The position numbers were made by a program, and so were the translations under genes. Shown piece by piece: positions 1 through 8,173 of a stretch of DNA of 26,398 nucleotides. Position 1 is the first letter of the stretch; every line of letters starts with the position of its first letter. The notes under the pieces are model-generated. The model saw only the letters and a program-made list of their open reading frames with translations. It made no database searches and was not told the origin of the DNA. This stretch comes from Pseudomonadota bacterium (GTDB lineage: Bacteria; Pseudomonadota; Gammaproteobacteria; Burkholderiales; Burkholderiaceae_C): NCBI GenBank assembly GCA_023418355.1, contig JAEZZU010000216.1, forward strand, positions 1 to 26,398. Reading direction: 5' to 3'.

Positions 1-14
1 ACCAGCGATTTCTC

Positions 15-785
15 ATGGCCAAAATTTTCTGTATTGCCAACCAAAAAGGCGGCGTCGGTAAAACAACAACAGCAGTGAATCTGGCAGCAGGTCTGGCCAA
101 AGTCGGTCAGCGGGTCTTGCTGGTGGACCTGGATCCTCAGGGCAATGCCACCATGGGTTCTGGCGTGGACAAGCGTGCGCTGGAGCTGAGCGTGTACGAC
201 GTGCTGCTGGAGTCGGCCTCGATCCAAGAAGCGGCTGTGCTGTCTGAAAAGTGCGGCTACCACGTGCTGGGCTCCAACCGCGAACTCAGCGGTGCAGAAA
301 TCGAATTGGTATCGCTGGAGCGCCGCAATGAGCGCCTCAAAGCTGCGATCGCCGCTGCAGACAAAGACTTTGACTTTGTGCTGGTGGACTGCCCACCCAG
401 CTTGTCCATGCTGACCTTGAACGGCTTGTGCGCGGCGCACGGCGTGATCGTGCCCATGCAGTGCGAGTACTTTGCACTCGAAGGCCTGACCGACTTGGTC
501 AACACCATCAAGCAGGTCCACGCCAACATGAACAAGGATTTGCAAATCATCGGCTTGCTGCGTGTGATGTTTGACCCACGCACCACGCTGCAGCAGCAGG
601 TGAGCGAGCAGCTCAAGGCGCACTTTGGCGACAAGGTGTTTGACACCGTCATCCCGCGCAATGTGCGTCTGGCCGAAGCACCCAGCTATGGCCTGCCCGG
701 TGTGGTGTTTGACCCCTCGGCCAAGGGCAGCAAGGCCTTTGTGGACTTTGCCAAGGAAATGGTCAAGCGCATCCAGAAGATGTGA
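15..785 (+). CDS. parA: ParA/Soj chromosome-partitioning ATPase
   Basis: This is the ParA-family ATPase of chromosome segregation. It binds DNA non-specifically in the ATP form and is stimulated by ParB bound at parS near the origin. The 256-residue protein opens with the deviant Walker A motif KGGVGKTT at residues 11–18. It then has VDLDPQGN (switch region) and the Walker B-like VDCPPSLS. The length is typical of chromosomal Soj proteins, which lack the N-terminal HTH extension of plasmid ParA. The start is the first ATG in the frame; no clear Shine-Dalgarno is visible in the 14 bases before it. parB follows on the same strand with one gene between them. Function is known for the family, and the identification is very secure. 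Confidence 0.97.
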   Translation: MAKIFCIANQKGGVGKTTTAVNLAAGLAKVGQRVLLVDLDPQGNATMGSGVDKRALELSVYDVLLESASIQEAAVLSEKCGYHVLGSNRELSGAEIELVSLERRNERLKAAIAAADKDFDFVLVDCPPSLSMLTLNGLCAAHGVIVPMQCEYFALEGLTDLVNTIKQVHANMNKDLQIIGLLRVMFDPRTTLQQQVSEQLKAHFGDKVFDTVIPRNVRLAEAPSYGLPGVVFDPSAKGSKAFVDFAKEMVKRIQKM

Positions 786-845
786 ATTTCAAGCCAAATT
801 GCCCTTCAGGGCAGATCCAGCAAGCGCTAACAGCTATTAAAAGTG
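786..845 (+). repeat. Comamonadaceae-type short intergenic repeat, copy C (partial)
   Basis: The gap between parA and the hydrolase ends in AGCAAGCGCTAACAGCTATT (818–837). This resembles the copy at 18619–18665 (AGCAAGCGCAGGCAGCTATG) and the copy at 25864–25912. It lacks the full left arm. The GTG start of the downstream gene lies a few bases past the repeat edge. Confidence 0.6.
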
Positions 846-1397
846 AAAGCTTCCGAATCCTCCCCCCTTGTTTTGTTGCTGCCCGGATGGCAGAACTCTG
901 ACGCCAGCCACTGGCAAAGCCTGTGGGAGCAGCTCCATGGTTACACCCGCGTGCAGCAGCATGACTGGCAGCGCCCGCTGCGCGGCGACTGGTCCATCCA
1001 GCTGCAGGAAGCGGTGCTGGACAGCGAGCGCGATGTGGTGCTGGTGGCCCACAGCCTGGGTTGCATTCTGACGGCCTGGTGGGCCGCGCATGCTCCGCTG
1101 GCCAGACAGAAGGTCAAGGGCGCTTTGCTGGTCGCTCCCGGCGATGTGGAGCGTGAAGACTTGCGCCAGATCCTGCCCGGCTGGTCACCTGTCATGCTGC
1201 AGCGCCTGCCGTTTCGCAGCGTGCTGGTGGGTAGCCAGAATGATCCTTACTGCAGCTTTGCCCGTGCCCAGCAGATGGCGCAGGCCTGGGGCTCGGAGTT
1301 CGTGGATCTGGGACCTGCCGGCCATATCAATTCCGACAGCGGGCTGGGTGACTGGGATGCCGGTCATGCCCTGCTGCAACAACTGATGAAAGACTAA
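843..1397 (+). CDS. RBBP9/YdeN-family alpha/beta hydrolase
   Basis: A small serine hydrolase of 184 residues with the RBBP9/YdeN-like fold; the substrate is unknown. The nucleophile elbow AHSLG lies near residue 70. The acid is probably in VGSQNDPYC and the catalytic histidine in GPAGHINSDSGLGDW, the usual tail of this family. An early LLPGWQNSDASHW matches the typical family N-terminus. It starts at GTG, with no good Shine-Dalgarno because the upstream bases belong to a short repeat; no other start keeps the conserved N-terminus. Its stop lies 3 bp before the ATG of parB, so it is probably cotranscribed and sits between parA and parB. Involvement in segregation is not implied by the sequence. 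Confidence 0.88.
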   Translation: MKASESSPLVLLLPGWQNSDASHWQSLWEQLHGYTRVQQHDWQRPLRGDWSIQLQEAVLDSERDVVLVAHSLGCILTAWWAAHAPLARQKVKGALLVAPGDVEREDLRQILPGWSPVMLQRLPFRSVLVGSQNDPYCSFARAQQMAQAWGSEFVDLGPAGHINSDSGLGDWDAGHALLQQLMKD

Positions 1398-1400
1398 GCC

Positions 1401-2315
1401 ATGGTGACAAAGAAACCCAAAGGACTGGGTCGTGGCCTGGAAGCCCTGTTAGGCCCCAAGGTGGAAGAAAGCGCTGCGGCGGCCAGCACCGATGTGCCCA
1501 GCACCCTGCCTGTGACCGAGATGGTGGCGGGCCAGTACCAGCCCCGCACACGCATGGACGAAGGCGCGCTGTATGAGCTGGCCGAGAGCATCAAGGCCCA
1601 GGGCATCATGCAGCCGATTCTGGTGCGCAGGCTCGCCAAGGGCGAGCACGCTGGCAAGTACGAAATCATTGCTGGTGAGCGGCGCTTCCGTGCCTCCAAG
1701 CTGGCAGGATTGGACACCGTGCCTGTGCTGGTGCGCGATGTGCCGGATGAGGCCGCCGCCGCCATGGCACTGATTGAAAACATCCAGCGTGAAGACCTGA
1801 ACCCGCTCGAAGAAGCGCAGGGCCTGGCGCGTCTGGTCAAGGAGTTCGATTACACGCATGAGCAGGCGGCGCAGGCTGTGGGGCGCTCTCGCTCGGCAGC
1901 GTCCAACCTGCTGCGCCTGCTGAATCTGGCGGAGCCCGTGCAGACCATGCTGATGGCCGGAGACCTGGATATGGGCCACGCCCGTGCTCTGCTGGCACTG
2001 GACCGTGCCGAGCAGATCAATGCAGCCAACCAGATCGCTGCCCGGAAGCTGTCCGTGCGCGAGGCCGAAGGACTGGTCAAGAAAATGGCCGAGCAGGTCG
2101 ATGGCAGCAGTGCCCGCAAGGCGCAGAAAGCCGCCAAGTCGCGCGATGTGTTGCGCGTGGAAGAAGAGCTGTCAGACCTGCTGATGGCACAGGTGGAAGT
2201 GCGCGTGAAAAAACGTGTGAAGCGCGACGGCAAGTTCCACGACATGGGCGAGCTGGCCATCCAGTTTGGTTCGCTCGAAGAGCTCAATGGTCTGATTGAA
2301 AAACTGCGCGCTTGA
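1401..2315 (+). CDS. parB: ParB/Spo0J chromosome-partitioning protein
   Basis: A 304-residue ParB: the CTP-dependent DNA clamp that loads at parS and partners with ParA. After the basic start KKPKGLGRGLEALLG come the N-terminal ParB domain with the GERR motif (AGERRFRA), the ENIQREDLNPLEEA segment, and an HTH (THEQAAQAVGRSRSAASNLL). A C-terminal dimerisation segment ends in ELNGLIEKLRA. It starts at ATG 1401, 3 bp after the hydrolase stop, so translational coupling is likely. Length and domain order are standard. No canonical parS site was found in the window. Confidence 0.97.
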   Translation: MVTKKPKGLGRGLEALLGPKVEESAAAASTDVPSTLPVTEMVAGQYQPRTRMDEGALYELAESIKAQGIMQPILVRRLAKGEHAGKYEIIAGERRFRASKLAGLDTVPVLVRDVPDEAAAAMALIENIQREDLNPLEEAQGLARLVKEFDYTHEQAAQAVGRSRSAASNLLRLLNLAEPVQTMLMAGDLDMGHARALLALDRAEQINAANQIAARKLSVREAEGLVKKMAEQVDGSSARKAQKAAKSRDVLRVEEELSDLLMAQVEVRVKKRVKRDGKFHDMGELAIQFGSLEELNGLIEKLRA

Positions 2316-2329
2316 GGCGCGAACCCGGT

Positions 2330-3190
2330 ATGACTCGACTGCTGCCCTGGCCGCTGCCCGCTTTGTTGACCTGGGCTGCGTCCTGGGCAGTTTTTTTTCT
2401 GGCCAGCCGTGCGCTGCCCTGGTGGGGTGCCGTACTGCTGGCCTGCGCTGTGGGATCTGCAGCCAGCCTGCTCGGCGCCAGCTGGTGGCGCCGCTGCATG
2501 ATTGCCGCAGGCTTTCCGCTGTCCTGGCTGGTGTTGGCTGCCGGCCAGATTCCTGCCTGGGGCTGGCTGATTCCGCTGGGCTTGCTGCTGCTGGTCTACC
2601 CCCTGAACGCCTGGCGCGATGCGCCGGTGTTTCCCACGCCTGCAGGGGCACTCGATGGTCTGGCGCAGCACATTGCCTTGCCTGAGGGGGCAAGGCTGCT
2701 GGATGCGGGTTGCGGCATGGGCGATGGTCTGCAGGCCCTGCACCGGGCATGGCCCAGCGCCAAAGTGCATGGCGTGGAATGGAGCTGGCCGCTGCGCTGG
2801 GTGAGCCAGCTGCGCTGCCCTTGGGCACGTGTGCGCCGTGGTGACATGTGGGCGGCAGACTGGTCGCAGTACGACCTGGTCTATCTGTTTCAGCGCCCCG
2901 AAACCATGAGCCGTGCAGCCGTCAAATCGCTCGGTGAGATGCCCGAAGGCGCATGGCTGGTGAGCCTGAATTTCCCCATCCCCGATGTCACACCGACCTA
3001 CATCGACCAGCTCGATGATGGGCGTGAGGTCTATGCCTACCGCGCACCACTGGCTGAAGTGGACCGCGAAAGTGTGGAAGCCGATGAAGTGGCCGGCATG
3101 CTGGCCCCCAGCCCGCAGGGCATTGTGGTCAACGGCCAGCGCCTGTACCCCGGCAAGGGGCGTCCCGGCGGTACACCCAGGCACCGCTGA
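2330..3190 (+). CDS. Membrane-anchored class I SAM-dependent methyltransferase
   Basis: A predicted 286-residue protein. The first ~100 residues form about three hydrophobic segments (for example ALLTWAASWAVFFLA and WLIPLGLLLLVYPLN). A Rossmann methyltransferase domain follows, with SAM motif I as LLDAGCGMGDG and a VHGVEWSWPL motif II region. The acceptor substrate is unknown. The ATG at 2330 is chosen; an in-frame TTG at 2312 overlaps the parB stop and is less likely. It follows parB by 14 bp and may be part of the same transcript. It ends 17 bp from the convergent araC-type gene. The methyltransferase class is clear; the role is not. Confidence 0.82.
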   Translation: MTRLLPWPLPALLTWAASWAVFFLASRALPWWGAVLLACAVGSAASLLGASWWRRCMIAAGFPLSWLVLAAGQIPAWGWLIPLGLLLLVYPLNAWRDAPVFPTPAGALDGLAQHIALPEGARLLDAGCGMGDGLQALHRAWPSAKVHGVEWSWPLRWVSQLRCPWARVRRGDMWAADWSQYDLVYLFQRPETMSRAAVKSLGEMPEGAWLVSLNFPIPDVTPTYIDQLDDGREVYAYRAPLAEVDRESVEADEVAGMLAPSPQGIVVNGQRLYPGKGRPGGTPRHR

Positions 3191-3207
3191 ATACGCACGG
3201 AGCAGCT

Positions 3208-4104
3208 TCAGAACGGTGCTGCAGCGCCTTTTTGCTGGCCCAGAAAGGTGGTGGCACTCATGCCCACCGTGCGGCGCACCAGCGCGTTAAAAGCGCTGGG
3301 GGTGTAGCCCAGCTCCGCAGCAATCTGGGCAATGGGCAGCCGCCGTGCCGCCAGAGCGACGGCCTTGGCCAGTACGACCTGCTGCCGCCACTGCGTAAAC
3401 GTGCAGCTCAGCTCGCTGCGAAACAGCCGCGCCACAGTGCGCAGGCTGGCACCTGTGTCCAGCGCCCATTGCTCCAGGGTTTCATGGTGTGTGGGGTCAT
3501 CAATCACGGCTTCACACAGGTGCTTGAGGCGCTTGTCCTGCGGCAGGCGCACCCCCAGCTCAATCACCGGTGCGCGGCGGATTTCGTCGCAGAGCAGGGC
3601 GCTCAGATGCACTTCGCGCTCCAGCAGCTCAGGCGTCAAAGGTGCTGCCTGGTCGCTGCGTGTATCCATTTCCACGACCAGTGCCCGCAGCAGGGCGGAG
3701 GCTTCCAGCACCCGGCATTGCTGCCAGGTGGGGGCGTTCATCCAGCGCGACTGCGCGCCGCCGCCGCAGGCTTCGGGCAGAAAGTACAGGGTGTACAGGC
3801 GCGCTGTTTCCACCAGCGTCACCGCGTGTTCCACACCGGGTGGCACCCACACGGCGCGGTGTGGGGGAACGAGGTAGGTGGCATCGGGCAGGGAGACACG
3901 GATCACCCCGCCCGTAGAAATCGCCAGCTGCGCCCATGCATGGCGGTGCGGCATGATCAGTGTGTCCTTGTCCAGCTCGCGCATCTTGGAGCGCACGGGC
4001 CGCTGCGCATGCGGCTGGTAGAGCATGGGATCGAGCAGCGGAATCGCGGCCCTGGTGCGTGCATGGCGGTGCGGATTGCTGCTGGAAGATGCGGTGTGAG
4101 ACAT
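3208..4104 (-). CDS. AraC-family transcriptional regulator (cupin + HTH)
   Basis: A 298-residue regulator. The N-terminal cupin-like sensor (MPHRHAWAQLAIS, VPPHRAVWVPPGVEHAV) is followed by a C-terminal double HTH (LEQWALDTGASLRTVARLF, then LPIAQIAAELGYTPSAFN). This architecture resembles NimR/YeaM-like regulators, which usually control a divergent MFS exporter. Here an MFS gene does start 81 bp away on the other strand. The reading frame stays open far upstream, into the MFS gene, but the ATG at 4104 gives the normal family length and avoids that overlap. The intergenic region carries two TTGGCAGA direct repeats one 21-bp period apart, a plausible operator. The inducer is unknown. Confidence 0.9.
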   Translation of the reverse strand: MSHTASSSSNPHRHARTRAAIPLLDPMLYQPHAQRPVRSKMRELDKDTLIMPHRHAWAQLAISTGGVIRVSLPDATYLVPPHRAVWVPPGVEHAVTLVETARLYTLYFLPEACGGGAQSRWMNAPTWQQCRVLEASALLRALVVEMDTRSDQAAPLTPELLEREVHLSALLCDEIRRAPVIELGVRLPQDKRLKHLCEAVIDDPTHHETLEQWALDTGASLRTVARLFRSELSCTFTQWRQQVVLAKAVALAARRLPIAQIAAELGYTPSAFNALVRRTVGMSATTFLGQQKGAAAPF

Positions 4105-4113
4105 GGTCTGGAA

Positions 4114-4142
4114 TTGGCAGATATGCACGATCTTTTGGCAGA
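4114..4142 (+). promoter_or_regulatory. Candidate AraC-type operator (two direct repeats)
   Basis: TTGGCAGA occurs at 4114–4121 and again at 4135–4142, exactly 21 bp apart, or two helical turns. Similarity continues as TAT…GCA after each copy. This is the usual geometry of AraC-family binding sites. It sits between the divergent regulator and MFS genes. Binding is inferred. Confidence 0.5.
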
Positions 4143-4185
4143 CTATCGCATACCTGCCGCAGCCGTGCTGACTAAGATGCGCGGC

Positions 4186-5451
4186 ATGACGACTGCTTCC
4201 ATGACCTCGGCTGCGCCTCCAGAACGCAGCGATATCCGCACCATCAGCCTGGTCGGCCTGGCCCACGGCTCTTCCCACTTTTTCCACCTGCTGCTGCCGC
4301 CACTGTTTCCGTGGCTGATTGCGGAGTTTGACTACAGCTATGCCCAGCTCGGGGTCATGGTGTCGCTGTTCTATGTCGTCTCTGGTGTGGGGCAGATGCT
4401 CTCGGGCTTTCTGGTGGACAAAGTGGGTGCACAGCGCGTGCTGTTTGCGGCGCTGACCAGTTTTGTGGTGGCAGGGCTGATTGCATCGGTGGCGCAGAAC
4501 TACGTGATGCTGCTGGCGGCTTCCTTGTTTGCGGGGCTGGGCAATGCACCGTTTCACCCCGTGGACTTCACCATTCTCAACAAGCGCGTTACGGCCAAGC
4601 ACATTGGCTATGCGTATTCGGTGCATGGCATCTCCGGCAACCTGGGCTGGGCCGCGGCACCGGTGTTCATGATGGGAATTACCGCTGCGACAGGCTCATG
4701 GCGCATGGCCTGCTTTTGCGGCGCCATGTTTGCAGCGATGGTGCTGGCCATCATGCTGATCAACCGCCGCTGGCTGGACGACAAGGCCTTTGATGCGCCT
4801 GCTGCCTCCAATGCAGCCGCTGGCCAGGGCAATGCAACGCCGGCGGAAGAGAGCCCTTTTGCCTATCTGAAGCTGCCTGCCGTGTGGCTGTGCTTTGCCT
4901 TCTTTTTCTTCAGCACGGTGGGGCTGAGCGCCGTGCAGAACTACGCCAGCACCGCCTTGCATCTGATGTATGAGCTGCCGCTGACACAGACTGCACTGGT
5001 GGTCACAGGCTTCATGCTCTGCGGCGCCGTGGGCATGGTGGGTGGCGGTTTTCTGGCCCAGCATGTGCGCCGTCTGGAGCTGACCATTGCGATCTTCCTG
5101 CTGCTCGCTGGTGGCTGTCTGGCACTGGTGGGCACGGGCTGGCTGCCAGGTTCGGTGGCGCTGATCGTGGCATCGGTAGCAGGTTTTGGCCATGGGCTGG
5201 CAGGCCCTTCACGTGACATGCTGATCAAGCGCGCCACCCCCGCAGGCAGCACCGGCCGCGTGTATGGCACGGTGTACTCGGGGCTGGATTCGGGCTTTGC
5301 GCTGGCGGCACCGATCTTTGGCTGGATGATGGACCACCAGCTGCACAGCCAGGTGTTTTATGGCGCAGGCATTGCGCTGGCGCTGAGCGTGTGGGCGGCG
5401 ACTGCGGTGGGGGTGAATCTGCACCAGAAAAATACCCAGAGCGCTGCCTGA
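4186..5451 (+). CDS. MFS transporter, Fsr-like exporter
   Basis: A predicted 421-residue inner-membrane major facilitator protein with about 12 hydrophobic segments. They are split by a central hydrophilic loop near residues 205–225 (DAPAASNAAAGQGNATPAEE). The start region LVGLAHGSSHFFHLLLPPLF and the loop-2 motif GFLVDKVGAQRVL fit MFS exporters related to fosmidomycin-resistance (Fsr) proteins. The substrate cannot be read from sequence. ATG 4186 is preferred; ATG 4177 and 4201 are in frame alternatives, none with a strong Shine-Dalgarno. It is divergent from the AraC-type gene, which probably regulates it. A perfect 11-bp hairpin follows the stop. Confidence 0.87.
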   Translation: MTTASMTSAAPPERSDIRTISLVGLAHGSSHFFHLLLPPLFPWLIAEFDYSYAQLGVMVSLFYVVSGVGQMLSGFLVDKVGAQRVLFAALTSFVVAGLIASVAQNYVMLLAASLFAGLGNAPFHPVDFTILNKRVTAKHIGYAYSVHGISGNLGWAAAPVFMMGITAATGSWRMACFCGAMFAAMVLAIMLINRRWLDDKAFDAPAASNAAAGQGNATPAEESPFAYLKLPAVWLCFAFFFFSTVGLSAVQNYASTALHLMYELPLTQTALVVTGFMLCGAVGMVGGGFLAQHVRRLELTIAIFLLLAGGCLALVGTGWLPGSVALIVASVAGFGHGLAGPSRDMLIKRATPAGSTGRVYGTVYSGLDSGFALAAPIFGWMMDHQLHSQVFYGAGIALALSVWAATAVGVNLHQKNTQSAA

Positions 5452-5469
5452 ACGGCGCTGCTGCAGACA

Positions 5470-5495
5470 ACAAAGGCCGCGAAAGCGGCCTTTGT
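5470..5495 (+). terminator. Bidirectional hairpin terminator
   Basis: Arms 5470–5480 and 5485–5495 pair perfectly over 11 bp around a GAAA tetraloop. Each outer end is A/T-containing. It lies between the convergent MFS gene (+) and the hydratase-family gene (-), so it can serve both. Confidence 0.85.
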
Positions 5496-5518
5496 CCTTA
5501 CTGCGCAATCTGTGCGGC

Positions 5519-6460
5519 TTAGAACTGCCAGCGTACCTGGCCCAGCCCTTCAAAGGCCACCGTCACCAGATCACCGGCCTGCACTTCAGGGCAGCCCGTC
5601 CAGGTGCCGGTGGTCACCACGGTGCCCGCCGTGACCGTGCCGTAATGGGCCGTCACATGCTTGAGCCAGTCGGCCAGCAGCCAGGTGGGGTCTTGCAGGC
5701 TGTGTGTGCCGGTAAAGCGCTGGGCTTCGCCGTCGTTGATCTGCAGCGTGCAGACCTGCTGCGTCCAGTCGTGATTGCGCAGCGGCGCAAAGTCTTGCCA
5801 GGCGCTCAAGGCCAGACCGCCATGGCACTGGCCGTCGGCCAGCAGCGTCAGCGCAGGGGCCTTGAGGCCTTCACGCCAGCGGCTGTCCACCAGCTCGATG
5901 GCCACGGCATAGGCATCGACCAACTCGCGTGCGGATTCCGCCGTGAGTGCTGCGGCCTGTTCCCGGGTCACGTCCTGCTTGATGCGCAGCGCAATTTCGC
6001 CTTCTACGCCGCGCAGGCTGAAGACGGCCGCAGGAGCACTGGCAGTCTCTACTTCGGCCTGAATGCCGGGCTCTGGCAGGGGCGCATGGATCAGCTGGGC
6101 GGCATCACGTGCGGGGCCGCCTGACTTCCAGTAGCGTGGCACGCTGCCCTGTGGCCACCACTGGCGCACCAGTGCCAGTGCGTTTTGCACCGCGCGTGCA
6201 TCGGCCGCGTCACGCAGCATATAGGCCACGTCAGCGCCGCTGGCCGTGCGCTCGCCCAGCTTGTGGCTCCACCACAGCGCATCGGCAATGGAGTAGCAGT
6301 CCTGTGGCAGCTCAGGGGTGAGCCTGACCCAGTCAGGCAGGATGTCTTCAGGGTCGTCCTTGGCCAGCAGATTCAAGCCCAGCGGTGGCTGGTTGGCAAA
6401 GGGAGAGGGGCCTGTGGAGCAGTAGCCCGTGGAGCAATCTTTTTCGGATTCGGTCGACAT
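5519..6460 (-). CDS. Fumarylacetoacetate hydrolase / 2-keto-4-pentenoate hydratase family protein
   Basis: A 313-residue protein of the FAH/hydratase superfamily, whose members use a divalent metal to act on 2-oxo acids. The C-terminal half shows the family pattern: GVEGEIALRI (acidic ligand region), AIELVDSRW, a LADGQCHGGLALS segment, and the terminal core GTVVTTGTWTGCPEVQAGDL followed by the VAFEGLGQV end. The N-terminal DALWWSHKLGER region resembles MhpD-type hydratases. The true substrate is not evident and no catechol meta-cleavage genes are nearby. ATG 6460 is used; ATG 6472 (adding MIRS) is equally possible. It stands alone, convergent with the MFS gene. Confidence 0.8.
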   Translation of the reverse strand: MSTESEKDCSTGYCSTGPSPFANQPPLGLNLLAKDDPEDILPDWVRLTPELPQDCYSIADALWWSHKLGERTASGADVAYMLRDAADARAVQNALALVRQWWPQGSVPRYWKSGGPARDAAQLIHAPLPEPGIQAEVETASAPAAVFSLRGVEGEIALRIKQDVTREQAAALTAESARELVDAYAVAIELVDSRWREGLKAPALTLLADGQCHGGLALSAWQDFAPLRNHDWTQQVCTLQINDGEAQRFTGTHSLQDPTWLLADWLKHVTAHYGTVTAGTVVTTGTWTGCPEVQAGDLVTVAFEGLGQVRWQF

Positions 6461-6472
6461 AGAGCGAATCAT

Positions 6473-6790
6473 GGCAAAACCTGGAGGCATTGCGAAGCCG
6501 GGGCACATGTGCCCGCACAGTGTGGACAGGAATGCTCAGGCAATCAGCCAGAAATGCAGATCTGGTTTTGGCGCACGGAAAGATTTGTTACGCAATTGCA
6601 GTGCATGAAATTTGCAGAAATTGCCGTGTTTATTGCGCGGAATGTCGTGAAGATCTCTGGCATTGCATGAATATGCAAGAAATTTATAAGTGCAGAAGCA
6701 GGCGGCTTTGGACAGTACCAAGGCTTGCGCGTAGCCTGTAAAAAGCACTTCCGGCACCAGGCGGAAGGGGTTTCTTCACGAGAGGTGTAT
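6473..6790. other. AT-rich regulatory intergenic region upstream of glutamate dehydrogenase
   Basis: No convincing gene is seen here. The stretch is markedly more AT-rich than its neighbours between about 6580 and 6690. It contains two related dyad elements (near 6602–6616 and 6663–6678) and a candidate -10 (TATAAG, 6685–6690). A small hairpin (CTTCCG 6748–6753 with CGGAAG 6762–6767) lies before the Shine-Dalgarno. It also holds the divergent start of the hydratase-family gene. Confidence 0.6.
6602..6690 (+). promoter_or_regulatory. Candidate gdhA promoter with paired operator-like dyads
   Basis: TTGCAT-GAAT-ATGCAA (6663–6678) is a perfect 6+6 inverted repeat. A related element, TGCATGAAATTTGCA, lies at 6602–6616, 61–62 bp upstream, about six helical turns. 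Both are followed by AGAAATT. The downstream dyad overlaps a possible -35 (TTGCAT, 6663–6668) that is 16 bp from TATAAG (6685–6690). The regulator is not identified. Confidence 0.4.
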
Positions 6791-8098
6791 ATGTCTGTGT
6801 ATGAGCACTCCGCACTGTCGTCCAAGCATGCGTTACCGTCGTATCTGAATGCAGAGGAGGTCGGCCCATGGGGGACGTACCTGCAGCAGGTGGATCGCGT
6901 CACGCCCTATCTGGGCTCGCTGGCCCGCTGGGTAGAGACGCTCAAGCGCCCCAAGCGCATTCTGGTGGTGGATGTGCCCATTGAGATGGATGACGGCACG
7001 ATTGCCCACTTCGAAGGCTACCGTGTGCAGCACAACCTCAGCCGTGGCCCCGGCAAGGGCGGCGTGCGTTTCCACCAGGATGTGACGCTGTCGGAAGTGA
7101 TGGCATTGTCGGCGTGGATGTCGATCAAGAACGCGGCCGTGAACGTGCCTTACGGTGGTGCCAAGGGTGGTATCCGTGTCGATCCGCGCAAGCTCTCCAA
7201 GGGTGAGCTGGAACGCCTGACCCGCCGCTACACCAGCGAAATTGGCCTGCTGATCGGCCCCACCAAGGACATCCCCGCGCCCGACGTGAACACGAATGCG
7301 CAGATCATGTCGTGGATGATGGACACCTACTCCATGAACACCGGCGCAACGGCTACGGGCGTGGTCACGGGCAAGCCCATTGATCTGGGGGGGTCGCTGG
7401 GCCGCGTGGAGGCCACAGGCCGAGGTGTGTTCACCGTGGGTGTGGAAGCCGCCAAGCTGATCGGCCTGCCCGTGCAGGGTGCTCGGGTGGCAGTGCAAGG
7501 CTTTGGCAATGTGGGGGGGACAGCTGGTCGCCTGTTTGTGGACGCGGGTGCGCAGCTGGTGGCCGTGCAGGACCACACCGGCAGCATCTACAACCCGCTG
7601 GGCATGGATGCAGCAGCCCTGCAGGAGCATGTGCGCGAGCACGGCGGCGTCAAAGGCTTCCATGGTGCAGAAGCCATCGACGGTGATGCCTTCTGGTCCG
7701 TGGACTGCGACATTCTGATTCCCGCTGCGCTGGAAGGTCAGATCAACAAGGACAACGCCTCGCGCATCAAGGCGCGCATGGTGATTGAAGGTGCCAACGG
7801 CCCGACCACGCCTGAGGCGGATGACATCCTCCATGACAAGGGTGTGCTGGTACTGCCCGACGTGATCGCCAATGCCGGTGGTGTGACCGTGAGCTACTTC
7901 GAATGGGTGCAGGACTTCTCCAGCTTCTTCTGGAGCGAGGACGAAATCAATGCCCGCCTGGTGCGCATCATGCAGGAGGCATTTGCCGCGGTGTGGCGTG
8001 TGGCGCAGGAGAACAAGGTCAGCTTGCGCACCGCCACCTTTATCGTGGCCTGCAAGCGCATTCTGCATGCCCGCGAAGCGCGTGGTCTCTACCCTTGA
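6791..8098 (+). CDS. gdhA: Glu/Leu/Phe/Val dehydrogenase, probably glutamate dehydrogenase
   Basis: A 435-residue cytoplasmic dehydrogenase, probably interconverting glutamate and 2-oxoglutarate plus ammonia. It has the substrate-site segment PGKGGVRFH, the catalytic-lysine motif VPYGGAKGGI (K125) and PAPDVNTNAQIMSW. The nucleotide-binding fingerprint is QGFGNVGG, and the C-terminus carries NAGGVTVSYFEW. The short hexameric form and the sequence fit NAD-type GDH. Specificity for glutamate over leucine or phenylalanine cannot be proved from sequence. The frame is open further upstream, but ATG 6791 follows AGAGGTG and begins the family N-terminus. A strong terminator follows. The histidine-to-glutamate genes 3 kb downstream make glutamate catabolism a sensible role. 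Confidence 0.92.
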   Translation: MSVYEHSALSSKHALPSYLNAEEVGPWGTYLQQVDRVTPYLGSLARWVETLKRPKRILVVDVPIEMDDGTIAHFEGYRVQHNLSRGPGKGGVRFHQDVTLSEVMALSAWMSIKNAAVNVPYGGAKGGIRVDPRKLSKGELERLTRRYTSEIGLLIGPTKDIPAPDVNTNAQIMSWMMDTYSMNTGATATGVVTGKPIDLGGSLGRVEATGRGVFTVGVEAAKLIGLPVQGARVAVQGFGNVGGTAGRLFVDAGAQLVAVQDHTGSIYNPLGMDAAALQEHVREHGGVKGFHGAEAIDGDAFWSVDCDILIPAALEGQINKDNASRIKARMVIEGANGPTTPEADDILHDKGVLVLPDVIANAGGVTVSYFEWVQDFSSFFWSEDEINARLVRIMQEAFAAVWRVAQENKVSLRTATFIVACKRILHAREARGLYP

Positions 8099-8120
8099 GG
8101 TGACGTCAGCGTTCACAGCG

Positions 8121-8143
8121 AAGCGGCCCTGGGCCGCTTTTTT
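8121..8143 (+). terminator. Rho-independent terminator of gdhA
   Basis: AAGCGGCC (8121–8128) pairs perfectly with GGCCGCTT (8132–8139) around a CTG loop, followed by T to 8143. It is 22 bp after the gdhA stop and just before the convergent unknown gene. Confidence 0.92.
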
Positions 8144-8173
8144 CATGCCATGTGGCTGGAAAAAAATGGACCG

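Noticed and set aside
3232..4185. Upstream extension of the MFS frame, 318 codons
   Set aside because: It is antisense to the AraC-type gene, and the MFS family begins at about 4186.
5208..5218. TTCACGTGACA as a possible parS site
   Set aside because: It lacks the flanking TGTT/AACA arms of the parS consensus and lies inside the MFS gene.
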